Of a stretch of DNA of 64,000 nt, positions 22,359-34,333 are shown in pieces. Position 1 is the stretch's first letter, and each line of letters begins with the position of its first letter. A model generated the notes under the pieces. That model was not told the DNA's origin and did no database searches. It was given only the letters and a program-made list of their open reading frames with translations. The DNA is taken from contig OX419756.1 of NCBI GenBank assembly GCA_948567375.1, positions 63,316,333 to 63,380,332 on the forward strand. Reading direction: 5' to 3'. Made by a program: the position numbers and the translations under genes. This DNA is from Lunularia cruciata. Lineage: Eukaryota > Streptophyta > Marchantiopsida > Lunulariales > Lunulariaceae.

Positions 22359-23821
22359 TGACATAAGAGCCGTTCGTATCTAAGTCCTAAGCTACCAAGA
22401 TCACCAAGAATGGGATCAAACTGTCTCTCCTAGCCAAAGCTACATGTGTATAGATAACAATGGCGCAGTCACTAGGACAACAAGTGAGAGTGGACCAGTT
22501 GGCTAGGGCACCAGTCTAGGAACAAGAGATCTAGGGGTCAACCCCTGTTGTGCACAATCTAGCAAGAAAGGCAGATTTTGCCAACCAATGACCAAGATCT
22601 ACTCTAAACTAGCTAGCCTCACGCCAGCAAGCTGGCTTGCTGGCCCTTATAGGCCTTCGTAGCCTCTCATAGCCCACAGCCCTATGCCTCAAAGTCTCTA
22701 AATGCCAAATGAGGCCTTTCTTGTTGCCACTTCGAAACCTCCTCCAAAATTAGTGAAACTTCTCCAAATCTGTGAAAGTCCTCCAAACTAGCAAAACTCC
22801 TCCAAATCTAGCCAAATAGCAAATGAGGCCTTTCTTGTTGCCACTTTGAAACCTCCTCCAAAATTGGCAAAACTTCCCAAATCTGCGAAAGTCCTCCAAA
22901 CTAGCAAAACTCCTCCAAATCTAGCCAAACAGCAAAAACTCCTCCAAATCTGGTCCAAAATCTGACGTAAACCCTAAAGATGGTTGTTTGCCAAATCCCC
23001 CGCTAACTTTCTACTCAAGCCAAATTGACAAAACGGGTTTTTCCAAATCACAATTTCATGAGAAGAGCTTCCCAATTCCACCTTCAATTTCACTTTCTGA
23101 GCCCAACTCGCAGCAAATTGGTCCTGCCTTCACCTCCTGAGCTCAAAATCACAACACTGCTCAAAAACTGCGCCTTCTTTGCTCAAAATTTTGGCCAGCG
23201 CTTCTGCACACCGTCCGCCTAACTGCCAAATCTGAATCACTTGAACGAGCTTCTGCACACTAGGGAAGCACAGAACTTGAATAGAGCTACCACGATCCAC
23301 CGAGCTTGGAGATACCCCCAACACACAGCGTTCCTGCACCCGATTTCCCCCTGACTTCACTTCTCTGATGTAATCAGATTGCTTAACACTCTCAACTCAA
23401 CTCAACTAAGATCAGTACTTGATCTATCACTCTATAAACTACCAACAACTGGGCACTGATTACAATCAAGCCACACCCGCTCAAGCATAGAGAATCCAGG
23501 TGACGCTCGCCGGCCTCTGTCCACCATAGCCAAGAACTCGAAGGCTCAACATCAGAGAAGTGAGCTCTCTGGAGCTCACTTCGAAACTATACCTCCCTTG
23601 ACTCGAGCTAGCACTAGAACCCTAACGGTCCTGCTGACAGCACACTCGACGGTGCAAACGGTGCAAAGTGACGGTGGGCTCCACCGTGAAGTCAGTACCC
23701 CGAACACCAAATCAGACTGTCGGAAAGTAGTCCTTGAGAAACTACTAGAATAACTCTAACTACTATCACTGGAACTCCAGTGTCCGAGCAGCTAGATGCG
23801 GAACTACAAATGGCATGACAC
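22359..23821 (-). repeat. 5' LTR of element H (~1.46 kb) with internal duplication
   Basis: The minus-strand start TGTCATGCC is at 23821 and the proposed end TTATGTCA at 22359. The right 450 bp match the 3' LTR fragment at 15140-15588, and the part from about 23190 matches a third copy at 60460-61082. A ~115-bp tandem duplication lies at about 22705-22933 (unit containing GAGGCCTTTCTTGTTGCCAC). The left boundary rests on the primer-binding site and is less certain than the right. Confidence 0.65.
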
Positions 23822-25817
23822 ACAACACAATGTAATTTAAATTGAAGGGCACCTCTCTTATGATTGTAGTTATATTTGACCGCATGCCCAAGGGCAGTCT
23901 CATGGTTTGATCTGCAAAGTTCAGAATTTGGGGTGTTGGTTCAAAAATTTTGTACCCTAGTTAATGTGCAATGTCTTCTATCATGACATTAACACCCAAC
24001 CCCAAATCAATGGGTATGGATAAGATCATGCAGCCTGTAATCTCTACACCACTTTGGGAAATCCCAAATTGTCCTGTTCAATATGATAAATTGTGGGCAA
24101 GGCTTTCTTGGTCATTGCCCTTACTTTCTTGAAGGCTAAACTCAGCTGCTTTTTGTTCAGCTTGTTGTACTCCCACAATTGCTTAATGTGACATTAGCAC
24201 TCATAGATGTCATATCAGCCACAATATTGTACTATGGGACTCCTCCCAATTTCACCTTCTTTGCCTTCGTTTTTGGGTCCGAAGTCTGTCCTTGTTCAGA
24301 TTGGACTTCGGGGTGCTTCAAGATGGTAATCAGAGTACGGATGGCCTTGATCCATTGATCTTTGGGTTGACCAACTTTGGCTTGGATCAAGTCTTTTACT
24401 TTGGACCTCATATCCACCGGAAAAACTAGAGGCTATGTCTTTGTGTTCTCTTCTAAACTCATCTCTTGTGTACGGAGTACTACTTCCTTGATTTCTTTCC
24501 ACAAGGCTTTTGCTTTAGCTTTGCTAGAATCTTTTCCTCCTAAGTAGAAAGGATAGGTTTTGGGCGTAGCCTCTTTGCCTTTTGTGAAGACAAAGAAGTA
24601 GTACTCACTTCTTGGAGATTGCACTTCTTCTTACTTGCGTGTGTCTCTACCTTCAAAATTTCAAGATCCGTCCATTCTCCTTCTGAAGCGGGACTCCCTT
24701 CTTGAAGCCTCTCTTCCTCAAGTGTTATACAATTTACATTTGTATCCTCTTTTGCTTGGAGTGCAGCACGCTCAGTGGGGGTCTATACATAATTTACAAG
24801 CGGCTTTAGGTTGGGTGGTTGCGGGCATTGATTTCTTGTATGCCCCAATCCTTTACAATTTCCACAAAGAGGAACGTACCTAATTTTCCGTCTTGGCTCT
24901 GGACAATTTGGAGACCAATGTCCCATCAAACCACAATTGTAGCAAGCACCCGGTGCAACCTTTTGAGGTCTATTTTGGTCCCCCATTGGTGGTCTTTGTG
25001 GGGGAGCGTTATTGTTGTATTCCCTTGGTCCATACCTCAGACCTTGATACAATGTGCTTGCCCGAGGCTATACCTCTTGGGTTTGGTACACAACCTCTTC
25101 TTCCTCACTTTAGTCCCAACCGAGTGCAATCAAACACTCCATATTAGCATGGCCAGATTTACCACACAAAGTGCACCATACATTTGGTCAACCAAATGGC
25201 GGAGGCTTTCTTTGGTCCTTAGCCCCAATCATCTAGATCTTGAAATCTGTAAACTCTTTAATAAGAGTCTCTAGCTTCTGATCCGCCTTAGGTACATTCT
25301 TTGGTGGCGGTGTTACTGGTTTCTTTCCTCTACATCTTTGTATTCTTTGTGGCTTTGATTCTTCTTTGGATTCCAAAGAAGAACTCAAAGATGTGGAGGA
25401 TTCCTCCAAAGAAGGGGATGTATTGCAAGAAGCTCTCCTTCTAGGCTTCTTGCCTTTCTTCTCCCAATTTCTTTGGTTGATGGATGAGTGTGAGTGAGCC
25501 ACCTCATATCGGGCTACATGTTTGAGGACTTTGTCTAGGGAAGTTACATTCCTCTCCCTGGCAAATATATAAATCTCCGGTGAAAGTCTGCCAAGGAACT
25601 AGGTAATGGCTTGGGCATTGGAGTAACCCACCACACCGAATTGTTTCGGAACTTGGTTCAATAGGGCCATGAACCGCTTAGAGTAATCTCTCAACTTTTC
25701 CTTCTTCCCTTGGTCCAAATCATTAAGTTCCACAAAGACACTCATATCATAATCCACTTCCTGGAATTGTTTCGGGAAGCCATTTTGTAAGTCTGCCCAA
25801 TCTACTAGTAGGAGCAA
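23822..25817 (-). pseudogene. GL2-B gag and protease region (right of inserted element H)
   Basis: Continuation of GL2-B beyond H. Pieces: 24232-24624 (Lys-rich gag-protease junction, KAKALWKEI), 24783-25052 (zinc knuckles CYNCGLMGHWSPNC and CGNCKGLGHTRNQC), 25233-25502 (basic/Ser-rich linker) and 25599-25817 (capsid part, LNDLDQGKKEKLRDYSKRF). The protease active-site region at 23822-24230 is decayed. All parts align with the gag-pol of element A (44301-53410), where an extra knuckle is also present. The gene ends abruptly at 25817, where a plus-strand giant-LTR piece begins; the 5' part of gag, the PBS and the 5' LTR are missing. Confidence 0.85.
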
Positions 25818-27436
25818 TGATGGCTATCTTCAAGCAGTAATAAACCACTTATGTGATGAAACATCAAGCGGTGTTTGTCTATAAGATGTTTGCAAGAGAA
25901 CCAAACAATTGGGCAAAGGGCTTTTATCAACGCATGAGATAGATGGTGTAGAAATTGTAGGATAAGTCACCTCCACACTACATTGTGTTGTTTGCAGTCC
26001 ACTTTTATTTGTTATTGAATTTGCTGAATGCGGTGGAACAACACAAGATGGTGTCACATTTCCATCTTGACTTAAGGAGAGATGTTGATGCAAATGAGAA
26101 ACAATACATTCTTCAGATTAGGAGTAGTGACAAGTACTATGCGCAAACAGGGCAGAGCATGAGATTGGCAGTGAATGCTCCAAAGTTGAAGAAGAGGAAT
26201 CAACAAGAAGAAGAAGTAGTGGTGATGAGACCTCGAAAGACCAGGAAATTGAACCCAAAGAAAAATCTAGTGGTAATCATGTCATCTGGAGAAAAATCAA
26301 AAGGGGAAGCTGAGTACAAGTCAGAAGACTCGGAGAGAGAAGAAGAACTTGAACTCACGTTATAGAGTGGTGAAGCAAGCAGCAAAAGTGAGGATGGAGT
26401 GGAAATGTTGCCAATACCAGAGGAAGGAGAGAAAGCTGGAAATGGTAGAAGAAGATAACCGGAATACAAAAGAAGAAGTTCCAAAGAAAGAGGAGAAGAA
26501 GGTTATCATTCAAAGAGGTATCCAGAAGAAATACGATGCATGAGGCAGGGCCGAGTCAAAGAAGAGAAATGGAAAGTGAAAGTTTGGGGAGCAAGAAATC
26601 TATTCCAATCAAGCAACTTCAGCTAAGGAGAAGAGTGTTTGGAGAAGAAGAAGCAAAGAAGGGGGAGAACCCGCAAGCAAAAGAGAACCAAAGCAAAGGA
26701 GTGGAGTATCTATTGGAGGTTGTCTACCTGTTGCTGATGAAGTTGGAGGAGAAGAAGAAAGAAATGTAGTCAAAGTATCCTAAGGTAAAGATTGTGTTGC
26801 AGGTGTGTTGAAGGAGAGTATAACCCAAGGAGAGGAGCAAAAGGAGGTACTACAAGTAGATGCAGTAGTACAGAATCAAGTGATTGAGAATCTTAAGAGA
26901 GAAGTGGGGAGTAGAGAGAGAATAATAGAGCAAAATTTCATAGCTAGGGAAAGATAGATAGCTGAGTGTGAAATCTTCAAACAACAATTTGCTGATTCAC
27001 TATTAGAAATCCATGCTATGGCACGGATAGCAGAGAAGGAGCAAGAGCTCAATAGAGTGTTGTAGAGTGTAGAAGAGAAGAAGCAATTCTAGCAAGGAGA
27101 GTTAACAGTGAGGTATAGAGAAGAAGAAAGATTGAGGGAGTTACTTTGTAATTTGGAAAAGAAGGTAGTGCAGAAAGAGAAGGAGGAGACTGTGAAGGCC
27201 AAATTTGAGGTAGAGTTAGCAATGTACCAAGAAGATTGGCAGGCCGATTGGGAACATGAGAGAAGAATGAGGCTTGAGCCGTTGATAGAGATAGTAGTGA
27301 AGATGAATGTGATATTGAGTAGAGAAGCCAATGTAAGGATTGAAGAAATGAGATTGTACAAGTTATGATTGTTGGTGCAAGGGACAAGGAGAAGAAATAC
27401 AAAAGAATAAGATTTGAATGCTTTGCTGATTAGTCT
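25818..27436 (+). pseudogene. Plus-strand giant-LTR copy (GL1), part 1: LTR-encoded protein
   Basis: Starts inside the conserved N-terminal domain. The piece 25985-26365 carries the HFYLLLNLLNAVEQHKMVSH block and acidic linker; 26536-26769 has VEYLLEVVYLLLMKLEEKKK; 27108-27368 has coiled coil EVELAMYQEDWQADWEHERR. It is the mirror-strand equivalent of the minus-strand copies and has many stops. A solo LTR inserted at 27437-31220 splits it; the coding sequence resumes at 31221. Confidence 0.8.
27432..27436. repeat. Target-site duplication AGTCT, left copy
   Basis: AGTCT precedes the solo LTR and recurs directly after it at 31221-31225. Confidence 0.9.
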
Positions 27437-30400
27437 TGTGACAACCCGGCAAATATCACTTTTGTAGTAATTAGGTACGTAAAGTTTGTTCCCGTAGAGA
27501 TACTATCCAGAATTGGTCAAATATGAAGTCAAAATAACAATTATAGTTCTTCTTGGTTGCATCTTTAATCTCTTAGGTAGAAACCACATCCAAAAGAGAG
27601 TAACAAGCACTGACTCGCAGTCTTGTCACAAATTTCACACTCATTAATCATAACTCCATCAAATCTTTCCAAACAATCTTGATTGTGATGATTCAGGCTC
27701 TCTCAAAAATGGCACTTCACTGCAAAATGACTTCACCACAGAATTGTGTTCCACCCCTCCACTGAAGGTACAACTTCCTCAATCAAAATTGCTTCACATC
27801 AACCTCACACTACACTCACCAATGCAGAATACTGCCAACACTACAATTCCTCTCAGATCTGTCAAGGCATTGCTTTGGTTGCACTTCACTCAGGATCAAA
27901 CACACAGAATGAAGATCAAGACTGTGGAATCCAACATCCAACAAGCACTCTGACTTGCACTTCAAATTTCTTCACACACTCACAACCACAAGTACAACGT
28001 TGATACTCAGAATCAAGCTCAAGCAACAAGCACTGCTTCACAGCACTTTGCTTTATCTATTCTCAGAAATTATCAGCACTAAACAACATGATACTATGAA
28101 TGCCACTCTTAAATAGTGAAGCAATCGACAATTCTAACAACTATACCGTTCTACAACAACTTTTCTAACCTGCGGATCCAAAATAACAATGCACCTCTTC
28201 ATATCTGCCTCTTCATATCTCAAAATTGTTACTTATCCAATCCAATGTCTACTTTGTCATCGGCTTTCAAACCTGAACCCGAAGTAAATTTACTTCCTAC
28301 CACTCTGTCCTTGGGTTTCATATCTTCTACTTCTTCTACCAAATCCAGCAATTCTCTTTCCTGATCTAAAATTGCACTAGTGGGTAGCCCTTCTAAACCT
28401 TCATCACTCAACCCACTCTTCTCTAATGTCTCCGATGGTAACTCCGAAGACATCTGCACTCCTATGTTATCTACTTTGGGTTTGGCTCTAACATCTTTCC
28501 AAAGTTTTTCTATCTCTAATTTTACTAAGTCTAATCTAATCAAAATATTGTCTTCTACTTCTAAGATTTTCCTATCTACACAAGTCGGGAAACTTATCAG
28601 CAGCGCATTCAAATCTGTATCTTTTGCATGTCTTCACCTCGTCTCCTGCACCAACAATTTCAACTCGTGAAGCTGCGTTTCTTCAATTCAAACACTGGCC
28701 TCTGTACTCAGCATTGCATTCATTCCGAGGACTATCTCCTTCAACGGCTCCAATCGCATCTTCCTTTCTTGCTCTTGATCTGCAAGCCAATCCTCCCTGT
28801 ACATTGCCAACTCTGCTTTGAACTCGGCTTTCACCGTTTCCTTCTCCTTCTCCTTCTGTACAACCTTCTCCTCTTGATTATGAAGTAACTCTCGTAATCT
28901 CTCTTCTTCCCTTTATCATGCTGCTAACTCTCTTTGCTAGAGTTGCTTCTTCTCCTCTATACTCTCCATCACCCTATTGAGCTCTTGACCCTTTGCTGCT
29001 ACTCTTGCCATAGCATGGATAAGTTCTACTCTTGAATAAGCAAACTGCTGCTGCTGCAAGATCTCATATTCTGCTACTTGCCTTTCCCTTGCTATGTCGC
29101 TCTTCTTAACAAGCTCTTCTTGATATCTCACTTCTCTCTTCAGGTCTTCAAATACCTAAGTCCTCATTACTACCTCTTCTTGCAGTACTTCACTTTCCTC
29201 CTCTCCTCGCGTTATGACTTTCTTCAACTCTGAGTTCTCTTCTTCTAACCGCGCTAAGACCTGCAACATAGTCTTCACCTCTGGACACTTTGATTGCATC
29301 TCCTTCTTCTTGTGTTCTAACTTCACCAACAGAGGACACACCACCTCCCAGATACTCGACTCCATTGCTCGCTACTACCTCCTCTTGTGTAGCAACTTCC
29401 CTTTGTACTTTGTGTTCATCCGATACTCGCCTTCTTCTCTGCAGTCTTTGTATCGGAACAGATGCCTTGCTTCTTGAGCTTTCATTTGCTTCTTCTTTCA
29501 CGTTACTTGGACTTGCATCACACTTTGCCTTATGTCTTGAGCGGACTCCCCTCTGAACTGCAATCTTCTTCTCTTTGGCCTCGAGTACCTCATCTTCCAA
29601 CTTCGTGTTGTCCTCGGCCTCGGTCTTTGCCTGCACTTCTTCCTCCTCTGCAGCAGCTGGCCCCGATGTCATTTCTCCTCCTTCATTGCTGTCGCTACTC
29701 ATATCTCCACTCTATAGCGTTAGCTCGGGCTCCACCTCGTGTTTAGAGTCTTCGGTCTTGCGCTCGGCTTCACCTTCCGAGTCTTCATCTTCCAACTTGA
29801 TCACCACCATGCCTCACCTCGAGTTTCCTCTTCTTGTCTTCCGAGGTTTTGTCTTGTCTTCGGCTTTGCCCTGCCGACTTCACTTCTTTGATTTTGGAGT
29901 ACTTACTTCTATCTCCACATTCTTCCCCATCTTCTTGTAGTACTTGTCGGTGCTTCTGATTTGTAAGATGTACTGCTGCTCCTCTACATCAACTTCCCTT
30001 CTCAAATCAGGATGGAAATGCAACACCATCCTACTGCGCTCCGCCACGTTTAGCAAATTCAACCCGAGGTAGAAATGAGCTGCAAATGGCACGATGTAAT
30101 GAGGAGGCGATTTATCTTGCAGATTTCACACCATTTGTCGCATTCTCCCATGGAAACACCTTGCCCAATTAATTGGTTCTCTTGCAAACAACTTGTGAAA
30201 GAACACCGCTTGGTGTTTCATCACATAGGTTGTTCTCTCTGGCTTCAAGATTGCCATCAGAGCACTCACAATTCCTCTCTTGATAGGATCTTTATAACTC
30301 TCCACTTTGTACCCATTCTTCGTCCGCTTTGACGAGAATGCATCCCTCACTTCTTGGGTTTCCTTGGCTATCTCTCCCTTCCCCAAGAACGTGGCATCCT

Positions 30401-31220
30401 ACTCCGTGCTTGCTTCCTTCCCGAGTACTAACTTCCAATCCGACTTTGTCTAGCAAGCCGGATTTCCTCTCTTCCCTTCTTCCTCGGGTCCATCGAGACA
30501 CTTGCTCTCGATGATCTCAGTCATGAAACCTGGAAAACTAACATTCCAGTTCCATGCCAAGAATGTAATCCGAAGTCGGCTCAAAGACTTCTATTCTTGC
30601 GATTACATCTAACCTCCAAATTGCATGATTCCTCATTGTGAATTTGGAGTTCTTCTTTCCTCCTCCCATCTCTCCTGCTTTCTCACTGTCACTCGGTTTC
30701 ACTCTTCAGACTTCTCCCTTACACACTAGCGCGTCTCCAACTTTATTTCCCTTCCCATGATCACCTGCAGGACGACTTCTCAACGGCAAAGGAAAATTAC
30801 TTGACATTCCTTCATCGCGAGCTCAATTTTTATAGAGTTGCGCTTTCTTTGTCTCTCTTCACTTTGAGTTTCTACCAAGAAATCTCACCTCCTTCATGCA
30901 CCTGTCACTGTCAATCATACTTTGCGCATATGGGCCATCGGTTTTTGAATGGTCACTTCTTGAATTTCTTGCCCTGATGAAAGGTTGTTAGACAGACTTT
31001 GCCTCGAGTTGAGCTCCCCTCGATACGAAGACTCCTTACTTCGGGTTGTATGCTGGCAGGGCATTTCCGAGTACTTTGCCTTATGACCCAAAGTCACTTT
31101 ACTTTGGGTTTCATCCCAAAGACTCTTTTCTTTGCCTTCTTCGGCCATACAGGCACAATCTGACTTCTCTATACACTTATTCTTCTTCTTTATTTTGAAA
31201 AAAAAAATGTGGGTACCACA
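27437..31220 (-). mobile_element. Solo giant LTR (GL1 subfamily), 3.78 kb
   Basis: Complete LTR, TGTGGTACCCACA at 31220 to GGGTTGTCACA at 27437 on the minus strand, bracketed by AGTCT. Sequence on both sides belongs to one older plus-strand giant-LTR copy, and the reading resumes in phase with the family sequence. It carries the same TATA motif (near 30826-30836) and LTR-encoded ORF as element A's 5' LTR and has nearly the same length (3,784 against 3,780 bp). Confidence 0.93.
28229..30807 (-). pseudogene. LTR-encoded coiled-coil protein (GL1) in solo LTR, broken
   Basis: The start ATG at 30807 gives MSSNFPLPLRSR, as in element A. Recognisable pieces: 30292-30501 and 30126-30386 (GKGEIAKETQEVRDAFSSKR, FFHKLFAREPINWARCFHGR), 29880-30092 (PFAAHFYLGLNLLN), 29190-29702 (acidic linker, then a stretch in which a frame change alters the VEYL block), 28937-29131 (coil, VELIHAMARVAAKGQELNRV) and 28229-28612 (C-terminal KILEVEDNILIRLDLVKLEI). 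Stops and frameshifts throughout. Confidence 0.75.
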
Positions 31221-31225
31221 AGTCT
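31221..31225. repeat. Target-site duplication AGTCT, right copy
   Basis: Right copy of the duplication bracketing the solo LTR 27437-31220. Confidence 0.9.
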
Positions 31226-32050
31226 CAAAACTCATGTAGATAGGAAGATATTAGAAGTGGAAGACAATATCATGATTAGATTAGATTTAGTTAAGTTAGA
31301 AATAGATAAAATTTGGAAGGATGTAAGAGCAAAACCCAAAGTAGAAGAGATAGGAGTACAAATATCTTTGGAGCTACCATTGGAGGTATTTGAGAAAGAT
31401 GAGTTGCGAAGAGAAGATGAATGTAGATTGCCCATGACAGGAATTGTAGATCAACATGAAGAGGTGTTAGAATTGGTAGAAGAGTTAGTAGTTGTAAATC
31501 CGAATGATAGAGTAGTATATGACGTTACTTTGGGTTTGGAAGCCGAGGAAGAAGTAGACATTGGGTCAGAGGTGTAACAATTTTGTGATTTGAAGAGGCA
31601 GATATGAAGGTGCATTGTCATTTTGGATCTGCAAGTTGTTAGAGTTTTTAGGAAGTAGTTTAGGAAGTTAGTTAATTGCTGAAGTGCTCTACTATTTAAA
31701 GGAGGCATTTGCAGTGTTATGTTGTTCAATGCTCATTATTTCTGAGAATAAATAAAGCAAAGTGCTGATTTTAGTGCTCATTGCTTGAGCTTGATTTTGA
31801 GTTTCAGCATTGCATATGTGTTTGTGAGTGTTTGGAGAATTTTGAAGTGCAAGACAATGTGTTTGTTGGATGTTTGATCCCACAGCCTTGATCTTCATTT
31901 GTGTGTTTGATCCTGAGTGAAGTGCAATTGGAGCAATGCCTTGACAGATCTGAGAAGATTGTAGTGTTGGTAGTATTTTCCATTTGCAAGTGCAATGTAG
32001 TGTTGATGTGAAACAATTATGATTGAGGAAGTTTTGCCTTCAGTAGACGG
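31221..32050 (+). pseudogene. Plus-strand giant-LTR copy (GL1), part 2: C-terminus and U5-side
   Basis: The open stretch 31209-31577 encodes the C-terminal coil KILEVEDNIMIRLDLVKLEI and ends in EEEVDIGSEV, the family C-terminus (EEEVDIGSD in element A). After the stop at 31577 the non-coding LTR tail continues to about 32045, where it is cut short by the LTR of element G. About 330 bp of LTR tail are missing compared with a full copy. Confidence 0.8.
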
Positions 32051-32459
32051 TGTCGTGGAGAACGTTCGGTCTTGAGAGTGCGCCGAGCACATGGCTGCTT
32101 GTGCTTAGTTTTCTTGAGGTTGACTCACCCTGAAGGTTTTGTTTTATCCTTGACTTTTGTAAAACCAATCTTGTCATGCGAGGCTGGTGTTATGGTTTTT
32201 ACTTCTGCTTGGTCTCATATCCTATTTTCTCGTCAGGTTCAAGCTATGGTTCGGGATCTGGCAGTTCATAGACCTAGGTCCGGTGGCCCTTTGATAAAAC
32301 AAAATAAACAACAACTGAGCGATCTAACTGAACATAAATCCGGCACTCAGATCATTTAATTATGCTTTTCACCTGGACCAGACTGAGAGATCCTAGAATG
32401 GAGTTTCCTCAACTCTAGTCACAATTCATAACACAAATCTGCTTCCAAGACTCATTTCA

Positions 32460-32800
32460 CATTTTGAAGATTCCTATCCTGGTCCAAAACACAGTCCTAA
32501 GGCATCTCCAAAAGCCTTCAGCCCTTCAAGACTCCTTTCACATTTCAAAAATTCCTATCCTGGTCCAAAACACAGTCCTAAGGCATCTCCAAAAGCTTTC
32601 AGCCCTTCAAAACTCCCTTCACATTTTGAAATTTCTGTCCTAGTCCAAAACACAGCCCTCATGCATCTCCAAAACCTTCAGCCTTCAAGACTCCTTTCAC
32701 ATTTCGAAAATTCCTATCCTGGTCCAAAACACAGTCCTAAGGCATCTCCAAAAGCCTTCAGCCCTTCAAGACTCCCTTCACATTTCAAAATTTCTGTCTT
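32460..32800. repeat. Tandem repeat block 1 in G LTR (~80-bp unit, ~4 copies)
   Basis: Unit of about 79-84 bp containing ATCCTGGTCCAAAACACAG, GGCATCTCCAAAAGC and CTTTCACATTT. Copies start near 32465, 32547, 32630 and 32712. The same block is present at 38430-38760 in the 5' LTR. Confidence 0.85.
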
Positions 32801-33465
32801 GGTCCAAAACAGCCCTGCACTCTCACATTTCAAAATTTCTCTCCTGGTCCAAGCACAGCCCTGCACTCTCACATTTTGAAATTCCTCTCCTGGTCCAAGC
32901 ACAGCCTGCACTCTCACATTTCAGAATTCCTCCCCTGGTCCACACACAGCCTGCACTCTCACATTTTGAAATTCCTCTCCTGGTCCAAGCACAGCCCTGC
33001 ACTCTCACATTTCGAAATTGCTCTCTTGGTCCAAACACAGCCATGCACTCTCACATTTTGAAATTCCTCTCCTGGTCCAAACACAGCCTGCACTCTCACA
33101 TTTCGAACTTGCTCTCCTGGTCCAAGCACAGCCCTGCACTCTCACATTTCGAAATTGCTCTCCTAGTCCAAGCACAGTCTGCACTCTCACATTTCGAAAT
33201 TCCTCTCCTGGTCCAAGCACAGCCCTGCACTCTCACATTTTGAAAATTCCTCTCCTGGTCCAAGCACAGCCCTGCACTCTCACATTTCAGAATTCCTCTC
33301 CTGGTCCAAGCACAGCCCTGCACTCTCACATTTCAGAATTCCTCTCCTGGTCCAAACACAACCCTGCACTCTCACATTTCAAAATTTCTCTCCTGGTCCA
33401 AGCACAGCCCTGCACTCTCACATTTCAAAATTCCTCTCCTGGTCCAAGCACAGCCTTGCACTCTC
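32801..33465. repeat. Tandem repeat block 2 in G LTR (~45-bp unit, ~15 copies)
   Basis: Unit of about 44-47 bp containing CTCCTGGTCCAAGCACAGCC and TGCACTCTCACATTT. About fifteen copies with small changes. The core TCCTGGTCCAA is shared with block 1, so the short unit probably arose from the long one. Fewer copies remain in the truncated 5' LTR (38770-39046). Confidence 0.88.
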
Positions 33466-33750
33466 ACCCCTCCTGTCCAACTCGAAAATCCTGGCCCTGA
33501 TTGTTCCTCTCTTCCACCCTTCAGTTCTCGAGAAATTTTCTCCCTTGCACTCTCAAGCCCTCCTGTCCAACTCCAAAATCCTGGCCCTGATTGTTCCTCT
33601 CCTCCACCCTTCAGTTCTCGAGAAATTTTCTCCCCTGCACTCTCAAGCCCTCCTGTCCAACTCCAAAATCCTGGCCCTGATTGTTCCTCTCTTCCACCCT
33701 TCAGTTCTCGAGAAATTTTCTCCCCTGCACTCTCAAGCCCTCCTGTCCAA
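33466..33750. repeat. Tandem repeat block 3 in G LTR (~90-bp unit, ~3 copies)
   Basis: Unit of about 89-90 bp with CTCCTGTCCAACTC, CCTGGCCCTGATTGTTCC and TTCTCGAGAAATTTTCTCCC. Three full copies and the start of a fourth. Confidence 0.85.
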
Positions 33751-34293
33751 CTCGAAAATTTCTCTCCTGTGTGTCTTCCTCTGTCCAAACCCTCCAGCTT
33801 CTCGAGAATTTCTCCTCCTGCCAAACCCTCTCTTGTCCAACTCGAAATTTCCTCTCCTGATTTTTCCTCTGTCCCTAAAAAGCCTTCCTGACTACTCCTT
33901 CATGATCATTCCAATCCCTTTCGATTCACTTCCTTCCTGCCCACCTTCTGTCCTCTGCCCCCAAACTCCTCCTGTCATTCCCGAAAAAAAAAACCCCTTG
34001 CTCTCTCAAAACTCCTCTGTCCCTTTTCAAAAAAGAACCCTACTCCTTTCTTCTCCGAAAAATTTTTGCCACTCCTCTTGAAATCCTCTGCCAAACCCTC
34101 TCAAAATCTTTTGGCATTTTGTGAAAACCCTCAGCCCTTCTCTGTCTCCTCACTTTCTCCCAAAACTAGGTAGCAAAACCACACCCAAGACATATTATCA
34201 TAAATCCCTGCTCCTTACAACAAATAAAAGAGAAAAGAAAATTTATCACACCAAAAGCCTCAAGGGTACACGTGGGCTATTTTCTCGACGACA

Positions 34294-34309
34294 TTCACCC
34301 CCACCAATC
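34294..34309 (-). other. Polypurine tract of element G
   Basis: The minus strand reads GATTGGTGGGGGTGAA, directly before the LTR start TGTCGTCG. Confidence 0.8.
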
Positions 34310-34333
34310 GTGTGCAGCCTCCGGTCTGCACCA

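Larger units (their letters stand above)
32051..34293 (-). repeat. 3' LTR of element G (2.24 kb), rich in tandem repeats
   Basis: On the minus strand it begins TGTCGTCGAGAAAATAGCC at 34293 and ends CCACGACA at 32051. The polypurine tract lies directly outside its start at 34294-34309. The first ~350 bp at 32051-32400 are repeated in the 5' LTR at 38013-38370. The middle consists of three kinds of tandem repeat described separately; open frames across these repeats are by-products of repeat length. No gene was recognised. Confidence 0.88.

Noticed and set aside
32460..33465. Regular short repeats that could suggest a CRISPR array
   Set aside because: The units are directly abutting diverged tandem repeats without unique equal-length spacers, lie inside an LTR, and the setting is a plant-type genome.
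33018..33824. Open frames of up to 160 codons across the tandem repeats
   Set aside because: The ~45- and ~90-bp units are multiples of three, so open frames arise by repetition; both strands are open and the proteins are simple repeats.
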